The notes below the pieces were generated by a model, which had not been told where the DNA came from, ran no database searches, and saw nothing but the letters and a program-made list of their open reading frames with translations. From positions 2,917,001-2,981,000 of the forward strand of contig NZ_CP017174.1 of NCBI RefSeq assembly GCF_006402735.1: a stretch of 64,000 nt of DNA, given 5' to 3'. Position numbers and translations under genes: made by a program. The stretch is from Myxococcus xanthus (GTDB taxonomy: Bacteria > Myxococcota > Myxococcia > Myxococcales > Myxococcaceae). This document shows positions 8,370-17,829 of the stretch, piece by piece; the stretch's first letter is position 1; every line of letters begins with the position of its first letter.

Positions 8370-9656
8370 GTGGTGCGGCGGGCGGCGTCACTCCGTGTCG
8401 TCTTCGGAATCGTGGCGCTGGACCTCATCGGGTTCGGCATCCTGATTCCCCAGCTGGGGGTGTACGGCGTGCGGTTCGGCGCCTCTCCCTTCACGGTGGG
8501 GCTGCTCATCTCCGTCTTCTCGCTGATGCAGCTGGTGTCGGCCCCGGTGATGGGCCGGCTCAGCGACCGGTACGGCCGCCGGCCGGTGCTGCTGGTGAGT
8601 CAAGTGGGCTCGCTGCTGGCGTACCTACTGTTCGCCTTCGCGCAGTCGCTGCCGCTGCTCTTCCTGGCGCGTGTCATCGACGGCATCTCCGGTGGCAACA
8701 TCTCCACCGCACAGGCCGTGGTGGCGGACATCACCACGCCGAAGGACAGGGCGCGGGGCATGGGAGTCATTGGCGCGGCCTTCGGGCTGGGCTTCGTGCT
8801 GGGACCGGCGCTGGGCGGCTTCCTGGGCGCCTGGGGCGGCAACCTCGCCATCGGTCTGTTCGCGGCGGGGCTGGTGGCCATCAACCTGACGGGCACGTAC
8901 TTCTTCCTGCCGGAGACGCGGGTGGAGGGGCGCCCGGGGGAAGGGCACGCGCGCACGCTGACGGGCGCCACGCTGGCCATGAGCCTGCCCGTGGTGGGGC
9001 GCTGCCTGGTGCTGATGCTGGTGTTCACCACCGCCTTCGCGCAGATGGAAGGCACCTTCTCCGTCTACCTGCTGACGCGCTTCCTGTCGTCCGGGCCGGT
9101 GCCGCTCCAGGAAGGGGGGCTGTTCCTCCGGGCGGCGGTGACGGACCTGGACGTGCTGCGCGAGGCCAGCCTGCGCTCCGGGTGGCTCTTCGCGGCCATC
9201 GGGGTGATTTCCGCGGGCGTGCAGGGGGGCCTGGTGCGCCGGCTGACGGGTGGGCCCGGGAGCAGGCCGGGGCGCGAGGCGCTGCTGGCCACGGCGGGCT
9301 TCGGACTGACGGCGGTGGGACTGGGCCTGTTGCCCGTGGCGCCGGACTATGCGTGGCTGTTCCCGGTAATGGGGTTGTTGGCGGTAGGGTCGGCGCTGGT
9401 GACACCGTGTCTGTCCGCCCTGGTATCACTGCATGCCCCGCCAGAGCGGCTGGGGGCGGTGCTGGGGGCGTACCAGGCCTTCGGCTCGCTGGGGCGGATT
9501 CTGGGGCCGGCGCTGGGCGGCTGGCTCTTCACCCGGATGGGGCCCGCGGCCCCGTACGGGACGGCGGCGGGAATGGTGGCGTTGGCGGGGCTCCTGGGAT
9601 TGTCCCTGGTGGCCCAGGCGAGAATGGCAGGCGCGGGGGCCGAGCAAAGGTCCTAA
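8370..9656 (+). CDS. MFS transporter (drug:H+ antiporter, TCR/Tet-like)
   Basis: A 428-residue inner-membrane transporter of the major facilitator superfamily with about 12 hydrophobic segments. Motif A, between helices 2 and 3, reads GRLSDRYGRRPVLL. The following helix contains ARVIDGISGGNISTAQAVVAD, and motif C-like GAAFGLGFVLGPALGG is near residue 135. These features are typical of 12-TMS proton antiporters such as tetracycline/multidrug exporters; the substrate is not predictable. The start is GTG at 8370, with a second GTG codon next to it, just after the upstream terminator. The TAA ends 1 bp before the plsX ATG, so it probably heads the plsX operon. Confidence 0.85.
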   Translation: MVRRAASLRVVFGIVALDLIGFGILIPQLGVYGVRFGASPFTVGLLISVFSLMQLVSAPVMGRLSDRYGRRPVLLVSQVGSLLAYLLFAFAQSLPLLFLARVIDGISGGNISTAQAVVADITTPKDRARGMGVIGAAFGLGFVLGPALGGFLGAWGGNLAIGLFAAGLVAINLTGTYFFLPETRVEGRPGEGHARTLTGATLAMSLPVVGRCLVLMLVFTTAFAQMEGTFSVYLLTRFLSSGPVPLQEGGLFLRAAVTDLDVLREASLRSGWLFAAIGVISAGVQGGLVRRLTGGPGSRPGREALLATAGFGLTAVGLGLLPVAPDYAWLFPVMGLLAVGSALVTPCLSALVSLHAPPERLGAVLGAYQAFGSLGRILGPALGGWLFTRMGPAAPYGTAAGMVALAGLLGLSLVAQARMAGAGAEQRS

Positions 9657-9657
9657 G

Positions 9658-10704
9658 ATGGAGGACATGGTGGGGACGCAGCCGCAGCCAGTGACGATTG
9701 CCTTCGATGTCATGGGAACGGACCACGGCCCGGGCGAGGTGGTCCGGGGAGCGGCGATGCTGTCGCTCGAGTCCCCCCACATCCACACGCTCCTGGTGGG
9801 GGACCGCACCCTCATCGACGACGCGCTGGCGGAGACGAAGCACAACGGCGAGCGCATCTCCGTGCAGCACGCGGCGGACTTCATCGGCATGGACGAGAAG
9901 CCCGGCGAGGCGCTGGCGCGCAAGCCGAACGCGTCCGTGGCGGTGGCCGCGCGGCTGGTGGCGGAGGGCGAGGCGCAGGCGCTGGTGTCCGCGGGCAACA
10001 CGGGCGCGGGCGTGCTGGCGTGTGCCCGGCACTTCCAGCTCATCCCCGGGGTGCGGCGCGCGGCGCTGGCCACGGTGTACCCGACGCGCTCGGTGCGCGG
10101 CGCGAAGGGCGACCCGTTCTCCCTCATCCTCGACGTGGGCGCCACGGTGGAGGCCACCGCGGATGACCTGGTGACGTTCGCGGTGATGGGCTCCGCCTAC
10201 GCGCGCATCATCTCCCAGAACGAGCGCCCCAAGGTGGCGCTCCTGTCCAACGGCATTGAGCCGCAGAAGGGCCCGCCCCGCGTGGTGGAGGCCCATGCCC
10301 GCTTGTCGGAGATGAAGGACATCCACTTCATCGGCAACGTGGAGGGCATCGACATCCCGAAGGGCACCGCGGACGTCATCGTCACCGACGGCTTCGTGGG
10401 CAACGTCTGCCTGAAGATGCTGGAGGGCGTCCACGACACGGTGGTGGAGCTGGCCCAGTACGCCTACAAGGAGAGCCTGCGATGGCGCGCGGGGCTCGCG
10501 ATGCTGTCCAGCGGCATCCAGCGCATCAAGGACATCACCGACTGGAACCAGTACGGCGGGGCCCCCATCCTGGGGTTCGATAAAATCTTCATCAAGGCAC
10601 ACGGGCGTTCGAAGTCGCGGGCCATCGCCAACGCGGGCAAGGTCGCGGCGAAGGTGGTGTCGAACAACCTGGGCGCCGCCATCCGGGAAGGCCTGAAGAA
10701 GTGA
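9658..10704 (+). CDS. plsX: Phosphate acyltransferase PlsX
   Basis: A 348-residue peripheral membrane enzyme that makes acyl-phosphate from acyl-ACP and Pi for the PlsX-PlsY route to lysophosphatidic acid. The N terminus VTIAFDVMGTDHGPGEVVRGA is the family hallmark. Other conserved blocks are VSAGNTGA (about residue 110), SLILDVGATVEA, IGNVEGIDIPKGTADVIVTDGFVGN, and GGAPILGF near the C terminus. The ATG at 9658 has AAAGG about 8 nt upstream. A second ATG at 9667 has its GGAGG only 3 nt away and is less likely. It lies 1 bp after the MFS gene and overlaps the next gene by 4 bp. The usual fabH/fabD neighbours are absent. Confidence 0.95.
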   Translation: MEDMVGTQPQPVTIAFDVMGTDHGPGEVVRGAAMLSLESPHIHTLLVGDRTLIDDALAETKHNGERISVQHAADFIGMDEKPGEALARKPNASVAVAARLVAEGEAQALVSAGNTGAGVLACARHFQLIPGVRRAALATVYPTRSVRGAKGDPFSLILDVGATVEATADDLVTFAVMGSAYARIISQNERPKVALLSNGIEPQKGPPRVVEAHARLSEMKDIHFIGNVEGIDIPKGTADVIVTDGFVGNVCLKMLEGVHDTVVELAQYAYKESLRWRAGLAMLSSGIQRIKDITDWNQYGGAPILGFDKIFIKAHGRSKSRAIANAGKVAAKVVSNNLGAAIREGLKK

Positions 10705-11741
10705 GCTTGCCGGACCGCATCGACCCGCGTCCGCCCCGGCGAATCTACCGCTGGGATTTGGACAAGACGTACCTCCAGACGGAGTTCGACTCGCTCCGTG
10801 ACCTGGTGCGGACGGCGTTCCAGAAGGCCCACCAGAAGGTGGCCGTGCCGGGGGCCAGCGCGCTCATCCGCGAGCTGTCGGAGAACGGGGACTCGCGGCT
10901 GTGCATCGTCTCCGGCAGTCCGAAGCAGATGCGGGCCGTGCTGGAGGAGAAGCTCAAGCTGGACGGCGTGCGGTGGGACGAGTTCGTCCTCAAGGACAAC
11001 GTGGGCAACCTGCTGCGCGGCCGCTTCCGGGCCCTGCGCGGGCAGGTGGGCTACAAGCTGCCCGCCATCCTGGAGAGCCGGGTGCACGCGCCGGTGGAGG
11101 CGGAGGAGGTCCTCTTCGGTGACGACGCGGAGGCGGACGCGTTCATCTATTCGCTCTTCGCGGACCTGGTGGCGGGCCGCGTGGACGAGCGCGTGCTGTC
11201 ACAGGTGCTGGAGGCGGGCGGGGTGTACCCGGACGACGCGCTGCGGGTGCGCGAGGCGTGGAAGAAGATTCCCGTGGGCGACCCGGTGCGCCGCATCTTC
11301 ATCCACCTGGACAAGCTGACGCCCCCCGCGCACTTCACGGCCTACGGGCCGCGCGTGGTGCCCATCTTCAACTACTTCCAGGCCGCGCTGGTGCTGCTGG
11401 CGGACGGCCACCTGACGGCGCCGCAGGTGCTGAAAATCGCCGTGGAGATGGTGCAGACGGCGGGCCACAACATCATCACCCTGTCCAACTCGTTCCAGGA
11501 CCTGCTGCGGCGCGGGCTGCCGCTCCAGCAGGCGGCGGTGGCGCTGTCCCAGGCGCTGGAGGGGCCCAACAAGCTGCTCGCGGCGATGCGGCCCATGCCG
11601 GACATCCTGGCCGCCTTCAGCAAGCGTCTGGCCGCGCTGGGCACGCCGCCGCCACCCCCGCCTGTTCAGGCGGTGGACTACGTGTCCCTCATCCACCACG
11701 CGCTGCCCCGGAACCACAAGGGCCGCACCAAGCCGCAGTAG
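10701..11741 (+). CDS. HAD-superfamily-like putative phosphatase
   Basis: A 346-residue soluble protein beginning with a GTG that overlaps the plsX stop. Motifs typical of haloacid-dehalogenase phosphatases are visible in order. Motif I is WDLDKTYL (about residues 18-25), motif II is CIVSGSPKQM (about 69-78), a lysine follows in QVGYKLPAI (about 118), and motif IV is LFGDDAEADAF (about 137-147). The C-terminal half is helical and ends Pro-rich. The GDDAEAD motif resembles App1/DUF2183-type phosphatase-like proteins, but I cannot name the family with certainty. The position after plsX could suggest a lipid-phosphate substrate; that is inference only. Confidence 0.7.
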   Translation: MSLPDRIDPRPPRRIYRWDLDKTYLQTEFDSLRDLVRTAFQKAHQKVAVPGASALIRELSENGDSRLCIVSGSPKQMRAVLEEKLKLDGVRWDEFVLKDNVGNLLRGRFRALRGQVGYKLPAILESRVHAPVEAEEVLFGDDAEADAFIYSLFADLVAGRVDERVLSQVLEAGGVYPDDALRVREAWKKIPVGDPVRRIFIHLDKLTPPAHFTAYGPRVVPIFNYFQAALVLLADGHLTAPQVLKIAVEMVQTAGHNIITLSNSFQDLLRRGLPLQQAAVALSQALEGPNKLLAAMRPMPDILAAFSKRLAALGTPPPPPPVQAVDYVSLIHHALPRNHKGRTKPQ

Positions 11742-12145
11742 GGGAAGGCTGCCCGGCTGCCCCTCGGGTGGGCCGGCGTTCCCCGCGCGGGCCGTCCCCA
11801 GAACGTTTCCAGCGGACGTTGTGTTGATACAGGACACAGGCCCGCGGCCCCCACGCTTCGCGCGTGCCCTGTCCCCTGGTTGGGAGCAGGAAAGCGGGCG
11901 GGGGAGCCCGCTGCCCGGTGACATCCGACAACAATGTCGTCCATCGCTACTCCCTACCCGGAGGATGCGGTATAGACGGCAGGCCTTCAAGCGCCCCGAT
12001 GGGGTGTCCCTGGCTGATGACGCGAGATTTGACTGAGACGCCGCCTGCCGGCGGTCTGCTGCCACCTGCGCCCGAGAATGACGCGCGCGAGGTTGCCTCT
12101 TCCGAGGCGGCAGGGACTTTCGAGCGCGGCGAACAAGAGGTTCCC
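11742..12145. other. Intergenic region upstream of pcnB with one hairpin
   Basis: 404 bp without a convincing gene. The pcnB frame is open back to 11864, but that extension is not clearly protein-like in its first part. A GC hairpin with 7-bp arms (11893-11899 and 11906-11912, loop GGGGGA) has no T-tract, so it is at best a weak terminator for the plsX operon. The pcnB promoter should lie in the last 200 bp, but no consensus boxes stand out. Confidence 0.5.
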
Positions 12146-13843
12146 ATGAACTCCCAGCTGGAGCTGTCGGCGCACCCTGAAGAGGACAGCGCCTCCAAGC
12201 CCGTGGCCGCCGACGCGCAGGCCCCCACTGAAACCCCCACGATTCATGCCGCCACCCCCGCCGAGCCGCCTCCGGCCCCCGCTTACGCGGATGCCGAGGA
12301 CGAGGACGACGAGGATGATGACGACGAGGTGGACTTGGCCGACTCGGGCCTGGACGACGCCGTCCTGGGCGCCGAGGCCGCGCTGGCCGCCGCCGAGGCC
12401 GAGGACGCCGCCGAGGCCCGGGGCGAGGACGCCGAGGACGTCCCCATCGTCCTGGAGCCCGAACCGGAGCCGACGCCCGATGAGCGCGCGCTGCACGCGC
12501 CCCACGTCCGGCCCACCGGCGAGCCGGCGGAAATCGACCCCGACGAGTTGGACCCGGACGCCCTCAAGGTGGTGCTCCGCCTGCACCAGCACGGCCATCA
12601 GGCGTACATGGTGGGCGGCTGCGTGCGTGACCTGCTGCTGGGGCGCAAGCCGAAGGACTTCGACATCGCCACCAGCGCGACGCCGAACGAGGTGCGCGGC
12701 ATCTTCCGCAACTGCCGCCTGATTGGCCGGCGCTTCCGGCTGGCGCACGTCTACTTCAAGGGCGGGAAGATCATCGAGGTCTCCACCTTCCGTGCGAATC
12801 CGACGGAGCTGGAGCCCGCGCCCAACGGCGGTGAGGATGAGGGGGACGGTGAGGACCTGCTCATCACCCACGACAACGTCTTCGGCACCGCGCAGCAGGA
12901 CGCGCGCCGCCGTGACTTCACCATCAACGGCCTGTTCTACGACGTGGCCGAAGGGCGGGTCATCGATTACGTCCGTGGCCGCCGTGACCTGGATGAGCGC
13001 TTCATCCGCACCATTGGCGACCCGGAAGTGCGCATGCGCGAGGACCCGGTGCGCATCCTGCGCGCGGTGCGCTTCGCGGCGAAGCTGGGCCTGGACATCG
13101 AGTCGCGGACGTACGCGGCCATGGAAGGCGCGGTGGAGGACCTGCCCCGTTGCGCGCCCGCGCGCCTGCTGGAGGAGACGTTCCGCCTCATCCGCGGCGG
13201 TGTGTCCGCGCCGGCGCTGAAGCTGTTGGACGCGCTGGACGCGCTCAAAATCCTCCTGCCGCCCGTCAACGCGTACCTCAAGCAGCACGGCAAGGAAGGG
13301 GAGAAGACGTTCTACGCCTTCGCGGAGTCGCTGGACCAGCGCGTGTCCGCGGGCGAGGCGCTGGACGACGCCATCCTCCTGGCGATGTTGCTGATTCCCA
13401 TCAGCCGTTCGACGGGGCCCGAGGAGTCGCAGGAGGGCCGCCCGTCCGTGTCGCAGGTGGTGGAGGACCTGCTCGCGGGCTTCGTGCAGTCCGCGCGTCT
13501 GCCGCGCCGCATCGCCGAGCGCTGCCGCATGCTGCTGCTGGCCCAGCGCACCCTGTCCGGTGAGCGCCGTCGTCGCAGCGCCGCCTTCAAGCGGCACCCG
13601 CTTTTCAGCGAGGCCCTCACCGTGTTCGAGATGACGGTGGAGGCCACGGGCGAGAATCGCGAGCAACTGGAGGCGTGGAAGGCCGGCGAGGTGCCGCAGC
13701 CGCGCGCCGCCGCCGCGGATGGCGAGGAGTCCGACGCGGGAGGCCAGCGCAAGCGCCGCCGTCGCCGCCGCCGCCGCCGCCCCTCGGCAAACGGCTCGTC
13801 CGGTGAGAGCGCCGGTTCGTCCTCCGAGTCGGGCGACGCCTGA
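12146..13843 (+). CDS. pcnB: Poly(A) polymerase / CCA-adding-type nucleotidyltransferase (PcnB)
   Basis: A class II nucleotidyltransferase of 565 residues from the ATG at 12146, which has AGAGG 5 nt upstream; the open frame continues upstream to 11864. The first 140 residues are low complexity and very acidic (DEDDEDDDDEVD near 52-63). The catalytic head follows with GGCVRDLLLG (157-166) and the metal-binding DFD (171-173). Then come RRDFTINGLFYD and RFIRTIGDPEVRMREDPVRILRAVRFAAKLG. The C terminus is highly basic (RK followed by about nine Arg) and then Ser/Gly-rich, resembling the basic tail of E. coli PcnB. Likely role: polyadenylation of RNA 3' ends for decay. CCA addition cannot be excluded from motifs alone. 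Confidence 0.85.
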   Translation: MNSQLELSAHPEEDSASKPVAADAQAPTETPTIHAATPAEPPPAPAYADAEDEDDEDDDDEVDLADSGLDDAVLGAEAALAAAEAEDAAEARGEDAEDVPIVLEPEPEPTPDERALHAPHVRPTGEPAEIDPDELDPDALKVVLRLHQHGHQAYMVGGCVRDLLLGRKPKDFDIATSATPNEVRGIFRNCRLIGRRFRLAHVYFKGGKIIEVSTFRANPTELEPAPNGGEDEGDGEDLLITHDNVFGTAQQDARRRDFTINGLFYDVAEGRVIDYVRGRRDLDERFIRTIGDPEVRMREDPVRILRAVRFAAKLGLDIESRTYAAMEGAVEDLPRCAPARLLEETFRLIRGGVSAPALKLLDALDALKILLPPVNAYLKQHGKEGEKTFYAFAESLDQRVSAGEALDDAILLAMLLIPISRSTGPEESQEGRPSVSQVVEDLLAGFVQSARLPRRIAERCRMLLLAQRTLSGERRRRSAAFKRHPLFSEALTVFEMTVEATGENREQLEAWKAGEVPQPRAAAADGEESDAGGQRKRRRRRRRRRPSANGSSGESAGSSSESGDA

Positions 13844-13930
13844 CTCAAGGTCGCGTCCGTGTCGAAGTCCCTGCCGTCAGGTGTGGGGTCGCTCCGCGAA
13901 CAGGCGTGAGGCCCCACCCGTACCGGGCCC

Positions 13931-15139
13931 TCAGTCCTTGGGCCCGCCCTTGTCCACCGGGCGCTCGGAGCGGTGTTCGGCGCTGTCGGTGGCCTCGCTG
14001 CCGGCGATGTCCGCGGTGGTGATGGCCTTGCTGCCAAACCGCTCGGCAATCTTGTCCAGCGCCGCGTTCAGCTTCGCGGTGCGCGGCGCGGCGGCGGGGA
14101 AGAGGCCCAACTGGGGCGGCTCCTCGTCCAACTGCACGCTGACGCCAGTGAGCCGCAGCGGCTTGCCCTGGTGCGACTTGTCCAGCAGCTCCAGCGCCGC
14201 GCGGTAGAGCGTCTGCCCGTCATCCGTGGCCTCGCGCAGCGTGGTGCGCCGGGTGATGAGCGTGAAGTCCGCGAACTTCAATTTGAGCTGCACCACGCGG
14301 CCCTTCAGCGCCGCCCGCCGCAGCCGCCGGGCCACGCGCAGGGCCTGGGCGTGGACGTGCGGCTTGAGCGCGTCCACCCCCACGAGGTCTTCGTCGAAGG
14401 TGTCCTCCGCGCCCACGCTCTTGGCGGCCCGGTCCGGCACCACCTCGCGCGTGTCGATGCCCTGGGACAGCTCCCACAGGTGCCGTCCGCTGGAGCCCAG
14501 TCTGTCTTCCAGCCAGTCCAGCTCCCGGGCCGCCACGTCGCCAATCGTCTTCAGCCCGGCGAGTCGGAGCGCCTCCTCCGTCTTCGGCCCCACGCCCCAC
14601 AGGCGCGACACCGGCAGGCCCGCGAGGAAGGCCACCGTCTCCTCGGCGCGCACCTCTCGCTGGCCATTGGGCTTGGCGAGGTCGGAGGCAATCTTCGCCA
14701 CGAACTTCACCGTGGCCACGCCCGCGGAGGCGGGAAGGTTCAACTCGTCGGCAATCTCCTTGCGGATGCGCCGGGCGATGTCCGCGGGCGTGCCGAAGAG
14801 GCCCACCGACGCCGTCACGTCCAGGAAGGCCTCGTCCAGCGACAGTGGCTCGATGAGCGGCGTGTAGCGTTCGAAGATGGCGAACACCTGCTCACTGGCC
14901 TCCGCATACGCGGCGAAGCGGGGCTTCACGACGAGCGCATGGGGCGCGGCCTTCGTCGCACGGGCCATGGGCATGGCGCTGCGCACGCCGAAGGGGCGCA
15001 CCTCGTAGGAGGCGGCGACCACGACACCGCGCTGGGCATGCCCGCCCACGATGAGCGGCTTGCCCCGCAGGGCCGGGTTGTCCCGCTGCTCCACGGACGC
15101 ATAGAAGGCATCCATGTCCACGTGGATGATGGCTCGCAT
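13931..15139 (-). CDS. dinB: DNA polymerase IV (DinB)
   Basis: A Y-family translesion polymerase of 402 residues, which copies damaged or bulky template and extends mismatched ends. The start MRAIIHVDMDAFYASVEQRD contains the first catalytic Asp (residue 8). The second catalytic box SLDEAFLDVT is near 100. The little-finger domain follows after the helix-hairpin-helix-like LWGVGPKTEEALRLAGLKTIGD. The C terminus carries QLGLFPAA, which resembles a beta-clamp-binding motif (consensus QLxLF). The ATG at 15139 was chosen because the family start is there; the frame is open further upstream without homology. It is divergent from yjbQ with 48 bp between them. I see no clear LexA box. Confidence 0.93.
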   Translation of the reverse strand: MRAIIHVDMDAFYASVEQRDNPALRGKPLIVGGHAQRGVVVAASYEVRPFGVRSAMPMARATKAAPHALVVKPRFAAYAEASEQVFAIFERYTPLIEPLSLDEAFLDVTASVGLFGTPADIARRIRKEIADELNLPASAGVATVKFVAKIASDLAKPNGQREVRAEETVAFLAGLPVSRLWGVGPKTEEALRLAGLKTIGDVAARELDWLEDRLGSSGRHLWELSQGIDTREVVPDRAAKSVGAEDTFDEDLVGVDALKPHVHAQALRVARRLRRAALKGRVVQLKLKFADFTLITRRTTLREATDDGQTLYRAALELLDKSHQGKPLRLTGVSVQLDEEPPQLGLFPAAAPRTAKLNAALDKIAERFGSKAITTADIAGSEATDSAEHRSERPVDKGGPKD

Positions 15140-15187
15140 GGTGTGAGTCACTTTAGCGGGGCACTCTGACGCCGGGCGGATACGGAT

Positions 15188-15601
15188 ATGAAGAGCCTGA
15201 CGGAGTACCTGTGGTTCGAGACACCGCAGCGGCGGGAGTTGGTCCGTCTCACCGACACCGTGACGGCCCTGGTGCGCAAGAGTGGCATCCAGGAGGGAAT
15301 GGTCCTCGTCTCCGCCATGCACATCACCGCGGGCGTCTTCGTCAATGACGACGAGCCCGGTCTCCATGAAGACATCTGGGAGTGGCTCCAGCACCTGGCG
15401 CCCGCCGGCCCCGACTACCGCCACCACCGCACGGGCGAGGACAACGGCGACGCCCACCTCAAGTCACTGCTGGTCCACCACCAGGTCATCATCCCCGTCA
15501 CGGGCGGGAAGCTGGACCTGGGGCCCTGGCAGCAGGTGTTCTACGCCGAGTTCGACGGCCAGCGCCGAAAGCGCGTCATCATCAAGGTGATGGGCGAATA
15601 G
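15188..15601 (+). CDS. yjbQ: YjbQ family protein (UPF0047)
   Basis: A 137-residue protein of the highly conserved YjbQ/UPF0047 family. Visible signatures are [15 protein letters not shown] (about residues 42-56), the His/Glu/Asp-rich [17 protein letters not shown] (about 79-95) and [19 protein letters not shown]. These residues cluster in a metal-binding pocket in solved family members. Some members have a weak thiamine-phosphate synthase activity, so they are annotated as secondary thiamine-phosphate synthase; the physiological role is not settled. The ATG at 15188 gives exactly the family length. It is monocistronic, divergent from dinB and convergent with the pseudouridine synthase (10 bp between stops). 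Confidence 0.92.
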   Translation: MKSLTEYLWFETPQRRELVRLTDTVTALVRKSGIQEGMVLVSAMHITAGVFVNDDEPGLHEDIWEWLQHLAPAGPDYRHHRTGEDNGDAHLKSLLVHHQVIIPVTGGKLDLGPWQQVFYAEFDGQRRKRVIIKVMGE

Positions 15602-15611
15602 TGGAAAGCCC

Positions 15612-16562
15612 TCAGTCCCGTTCCTCGCCGCGGGGCAGGGGCAGGCCACGCCGCTCCAGCTCCGCGCGCAGCTCCGGGGGCAGGGGACTGTGGACCGTCA
15701 TGTTCCGCCGCGTCTGCGGGTGCGTCAGGCCTAGTGAGCGGGCGTGCAGGAAGAAGCGGCCCAGCTCCGGGGCCTCGCGTCCGCCGTAGAGGACGTCGCC
15801 GACGATGGGGGCGCCAATGCCCGCGAGGTGCGCGCGCACCTGGTGCAGCACGCCGGTGAGAATCTTCACCTCCACCACGCTGAACTCACCCGAGCGCGAC
15901 AGCACGGTGAACTTCGACACCGCCTCCCGGGCGTCCTCGGCCCCATAGGGCGCGGGCTCCACGCGGTCCGGATGCCGGGGGTGGTGGCGCAGGGGCAGGT
16001 CGATGTCGCCCTCGTCCGTCAGGGGCCCTGTCACCAGCGCCAGATAGCGCTTGTCCACGGCGCGGTTGCCAAAGGCCTCGCGCACGGCGTTCCACGCGTC
16101 CCGCGTCCGCGCGGCCACGACGACGCCAGAGGTCTCCACGTCCAGCCGGTGGCACAGGCCACCTTCGCGCGCGTCCACGGAGGCCTGGGCGCATTCGGGA
16201 TAGCGGGCCACCAGCGCGTTGGCCACCGTGCCCGTCTCTCCGGACTGCAGGGGGTGGGACGGCCGGCCCGCGGGCTTGTCCACGAACACGAGCGAGTCGT
16301 CCTCGTGCAGCACGGTGAGCGGGAAGTCCGCGTCGGGCACGGCCTCGCGCGACTCTTCTTCCACTTCGACGGCGATGTGCTGCCCGGCGGTGAGCGTGAG
16401 GCCCTTCTTCGCGGGGCGGCCATTCACCTTCACCGCGCCCGCCTCGAAGAGGCGCTTGAGCCGCGCGCGAGACAGGCCCAGCGCTTCACCAATGAAGAGG
16501 TCCACCCGCTGGCCCGCCTTGTCGGCGTCCACGGTGAGGGTGTGCAGCTTGGAGGGATTCAC
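15612..16562 (-). CDS. RluA-family rRNA/tRNA pseudouridine synthase with S4 domain
   Basis: A 316-residue RNA-modifying enzyme. An N-terminal S4 RNA-binding domain (about residues 15-70, [24 protein letters not shown]) precedes the RluA catalytic domain. The nucleophilic Asp is D141 in HRLDVETSG, and the conserved late motif is [27 protein letters not shown]. It isomerises uridine to pseudouridine in structured RNA; the target position cannot be assigned. The start is GTG at 16562, overlapping the TGA of the upstream kinase gene (GTGA), so the two genes are translationally coupled. Confidence 0.9.
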   Translation of the reverse strand: MNPSKLHTLTVDADKAGQRVDLFIGEALGLSRARLKRLFEAGAVKVNGRPAKKGLTLTAGQHIAVEVEEESREAVPDADFPLTVLHEDDSLVFVDKPAGRPSHPLQSGETGTVANALVARYPECAQASVDAREGGLCHRLDVETSGVVVAARTRDAWNAVREAFGNRAVDKRYLALVTGPLTDEGDIDLPLRHHPRHPDRVEPAPYGAEDAREAVSKFTVLSRSGEFSVVEVKILTGVLHQVRAHLAGIGAPIVGDVLYGGREAPELGRFFLHARSLGLTHPQTRRNMTVHSPLPPELRAELERRGLPLPRGEERD

Positions 16563-17701
16563 TCGGACAGGGCCTCGTAGACTTCCTCGGCCGTCTGGAA
16601 CCGGTCGTCCGGCTCCTTGCGGATGAGGCGGTGGGCGACGCGCGCGAGCTGCGGGTCCCCGTGTAGGTTCAGCGCCAGCACGGGGGGCGGCTCCGTCTCC
16701 AGCACCTGGCGCCAGAGCTCGTGCGGCGTCTTCGCGTCGAAGGGGGGCCGCCCGCTGAGCAGCTCATAGAGGATGACCCCCAGGCTGTACAGGTCAGAGC
16801 GTCCATCCAGGGGCTCGCCCAGAATCTGCTCCGGCGCCATGTACCGGTAGGTGCCCACCAGCTTGCCGGCCTCGGTGATGGCCGCGTCGTCCGCCAGGAA
16901 CTTGGCGAGCCCGAAGTCCATCAGCCGCACCTGCCGGTCGTCGTCCACCATGATGTTGGACGGCTTGAGGTCGCGGTGAACCAGGCCGTGGCCGTGGATG
17001 TAGGCCAGGGCCTCGCAAATCTGGAGCATGGCGTCCTTGAGACGTCCCATGCGTTCGGGCCGGTTGAGGTCCTCTTCGCGGACCACGCGTCCCGGCTCCT
17101 CCTCGGGCTCCGGGATGCGCGGCATGGGGGGCGGCAGGTCGAAGCCCTCCAGCGAATCATCCGAGCCGATGCCCACGTGCGGGCTGACACTGGCGGCGAA
17201 GCTCTCCAGGTCCTCGCTGGGGGCCTCCTCCGCGAAGGCCTCCAGGCCGAAGGTGCCGTCATGCGGGCTGTCGTCCGAGTCATCCATCGAATCGGAGAAG
17301 CTCCGGCTCAAGGGGCCGAAGTCGTCGTCCGCGGTCCGGAGGACGGACAAGGGGCTGCGCGGCGTGTGGCTGCCCGGAGGGGTGTTCCGGTCGCCGCTGC
17401 TCAGGTCGAGGTAGTGGCGGAGGGTGAGGCCCTCGATGAGCTCCATGGCCAGGTACGGCACGCCCTGGTGCACGCCGGACTCGAACACCTTCACGACGTT
17501 GGGGTGAGACAGGTCTACGAGTGTGTCGAACTCTCGGGCGAGTCTGCGCGCGGCACGAGCATCCCGCGCGGGGCCGGCTGAAAGCAGCTTCAGCGCGACC
17601 TCGTCGGTGGTGCGGCGGTCCAGGGCCCGATAAACGGTTCCTGCCCCGCCACTGCCAAGCGTCTCAAGAACGCGGTAGGGACCGATGACCTTCGGGGGCA
17701 T
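16559..17701 (-). CDS. Ser/Thr protein kinase with a large acidic insertion in the C-lobe entry
   Basis: A Hanks-type kinase of 380 residues from the ATG at 17701 ([19 protein letters not shown]), which places the glycine loop at 16-24 as usual; the frame is open to 17788. Catalytic Lys38 (VALKLL), HRDLKPSN (242-249) and the Mg-binding DFG (262-264) are all present, so it should be active. Residues about 102-215, between the hinge/alpha-D region (RHYLDL) and alpha-E, form a Ser/Asp/Glu-rich insertion of some 115 residues that ordinary kinases lack. There is no transmembrane segment, so it is cytoplasmic. It is the first gene of an operon with the pseudouridine synthase and divergent from another kinase. 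Substrates are unknown. Confidence 0.88.
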   Translation of the reverse strand: MPPKVIGPYRVLETLGSGGAGTVYRALDRRTTDEVALKLLSAGPARDARAARRLAREFDTLVDLSHPNVVKVFESGVHQGVPYLAMELIEGLTLRHYLDLSSGDRNTPPGSHTPRSPLSVLRTADDDFGPLSRSFSDSMDDSDDSPHDGTFGLEAFAEEAPSEDLESFAASVSPHVGIGSDDSLEGFDLPPPMPRIPEPEEEPGRVVREEDLNRPERMGRLKDAMLQICEALAYIHGHGLVHRDLKPSNIMVDDDRQVRLMDFGLAKFLADDAAITEAGKLVGTYRYMAPEQILGEPLDGRSDLYSLGVILYELLSGRPPFDAKTPHELWRQVLETEPPPVLALNLHGDPQLARVAHRLIRKEPDDRFQTAEEVYEALSE

Positions 17702-17829
17702 GGGATGCCGAAATCCTACGGACCACGTCACGTCAGGGTCAACGCTGACAACGCCTGATTGCTCGGCGCTCGGCAGAACTGGCGGCAAGTGGTTTTACTT
17801 TTCCGACAAACCTGGGAGAACCCGAGTCA

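Noticed and set aside
6188..8509. 773-codon minus-strand open frame opposite gltC
   Set aside because: Leu/His/Val/Arg-rich shadow with no domain; gltC has signal peptide, repeats and operon overlap.
11864..12145. Upstream extension of the pcnB frame
   Set aside because: Open by chance in part; a good ribosome-binding site precedes the ATG at 12146, though translation from around 12017 cannot be fully excluded.
16146..16175. Val in place of the common Arg/Lys in the RluA motif (HRLDVETSG)
   Set aside because: The position varies in the family (for example Met in some RluA proteins), and the catalytic Asp is present.
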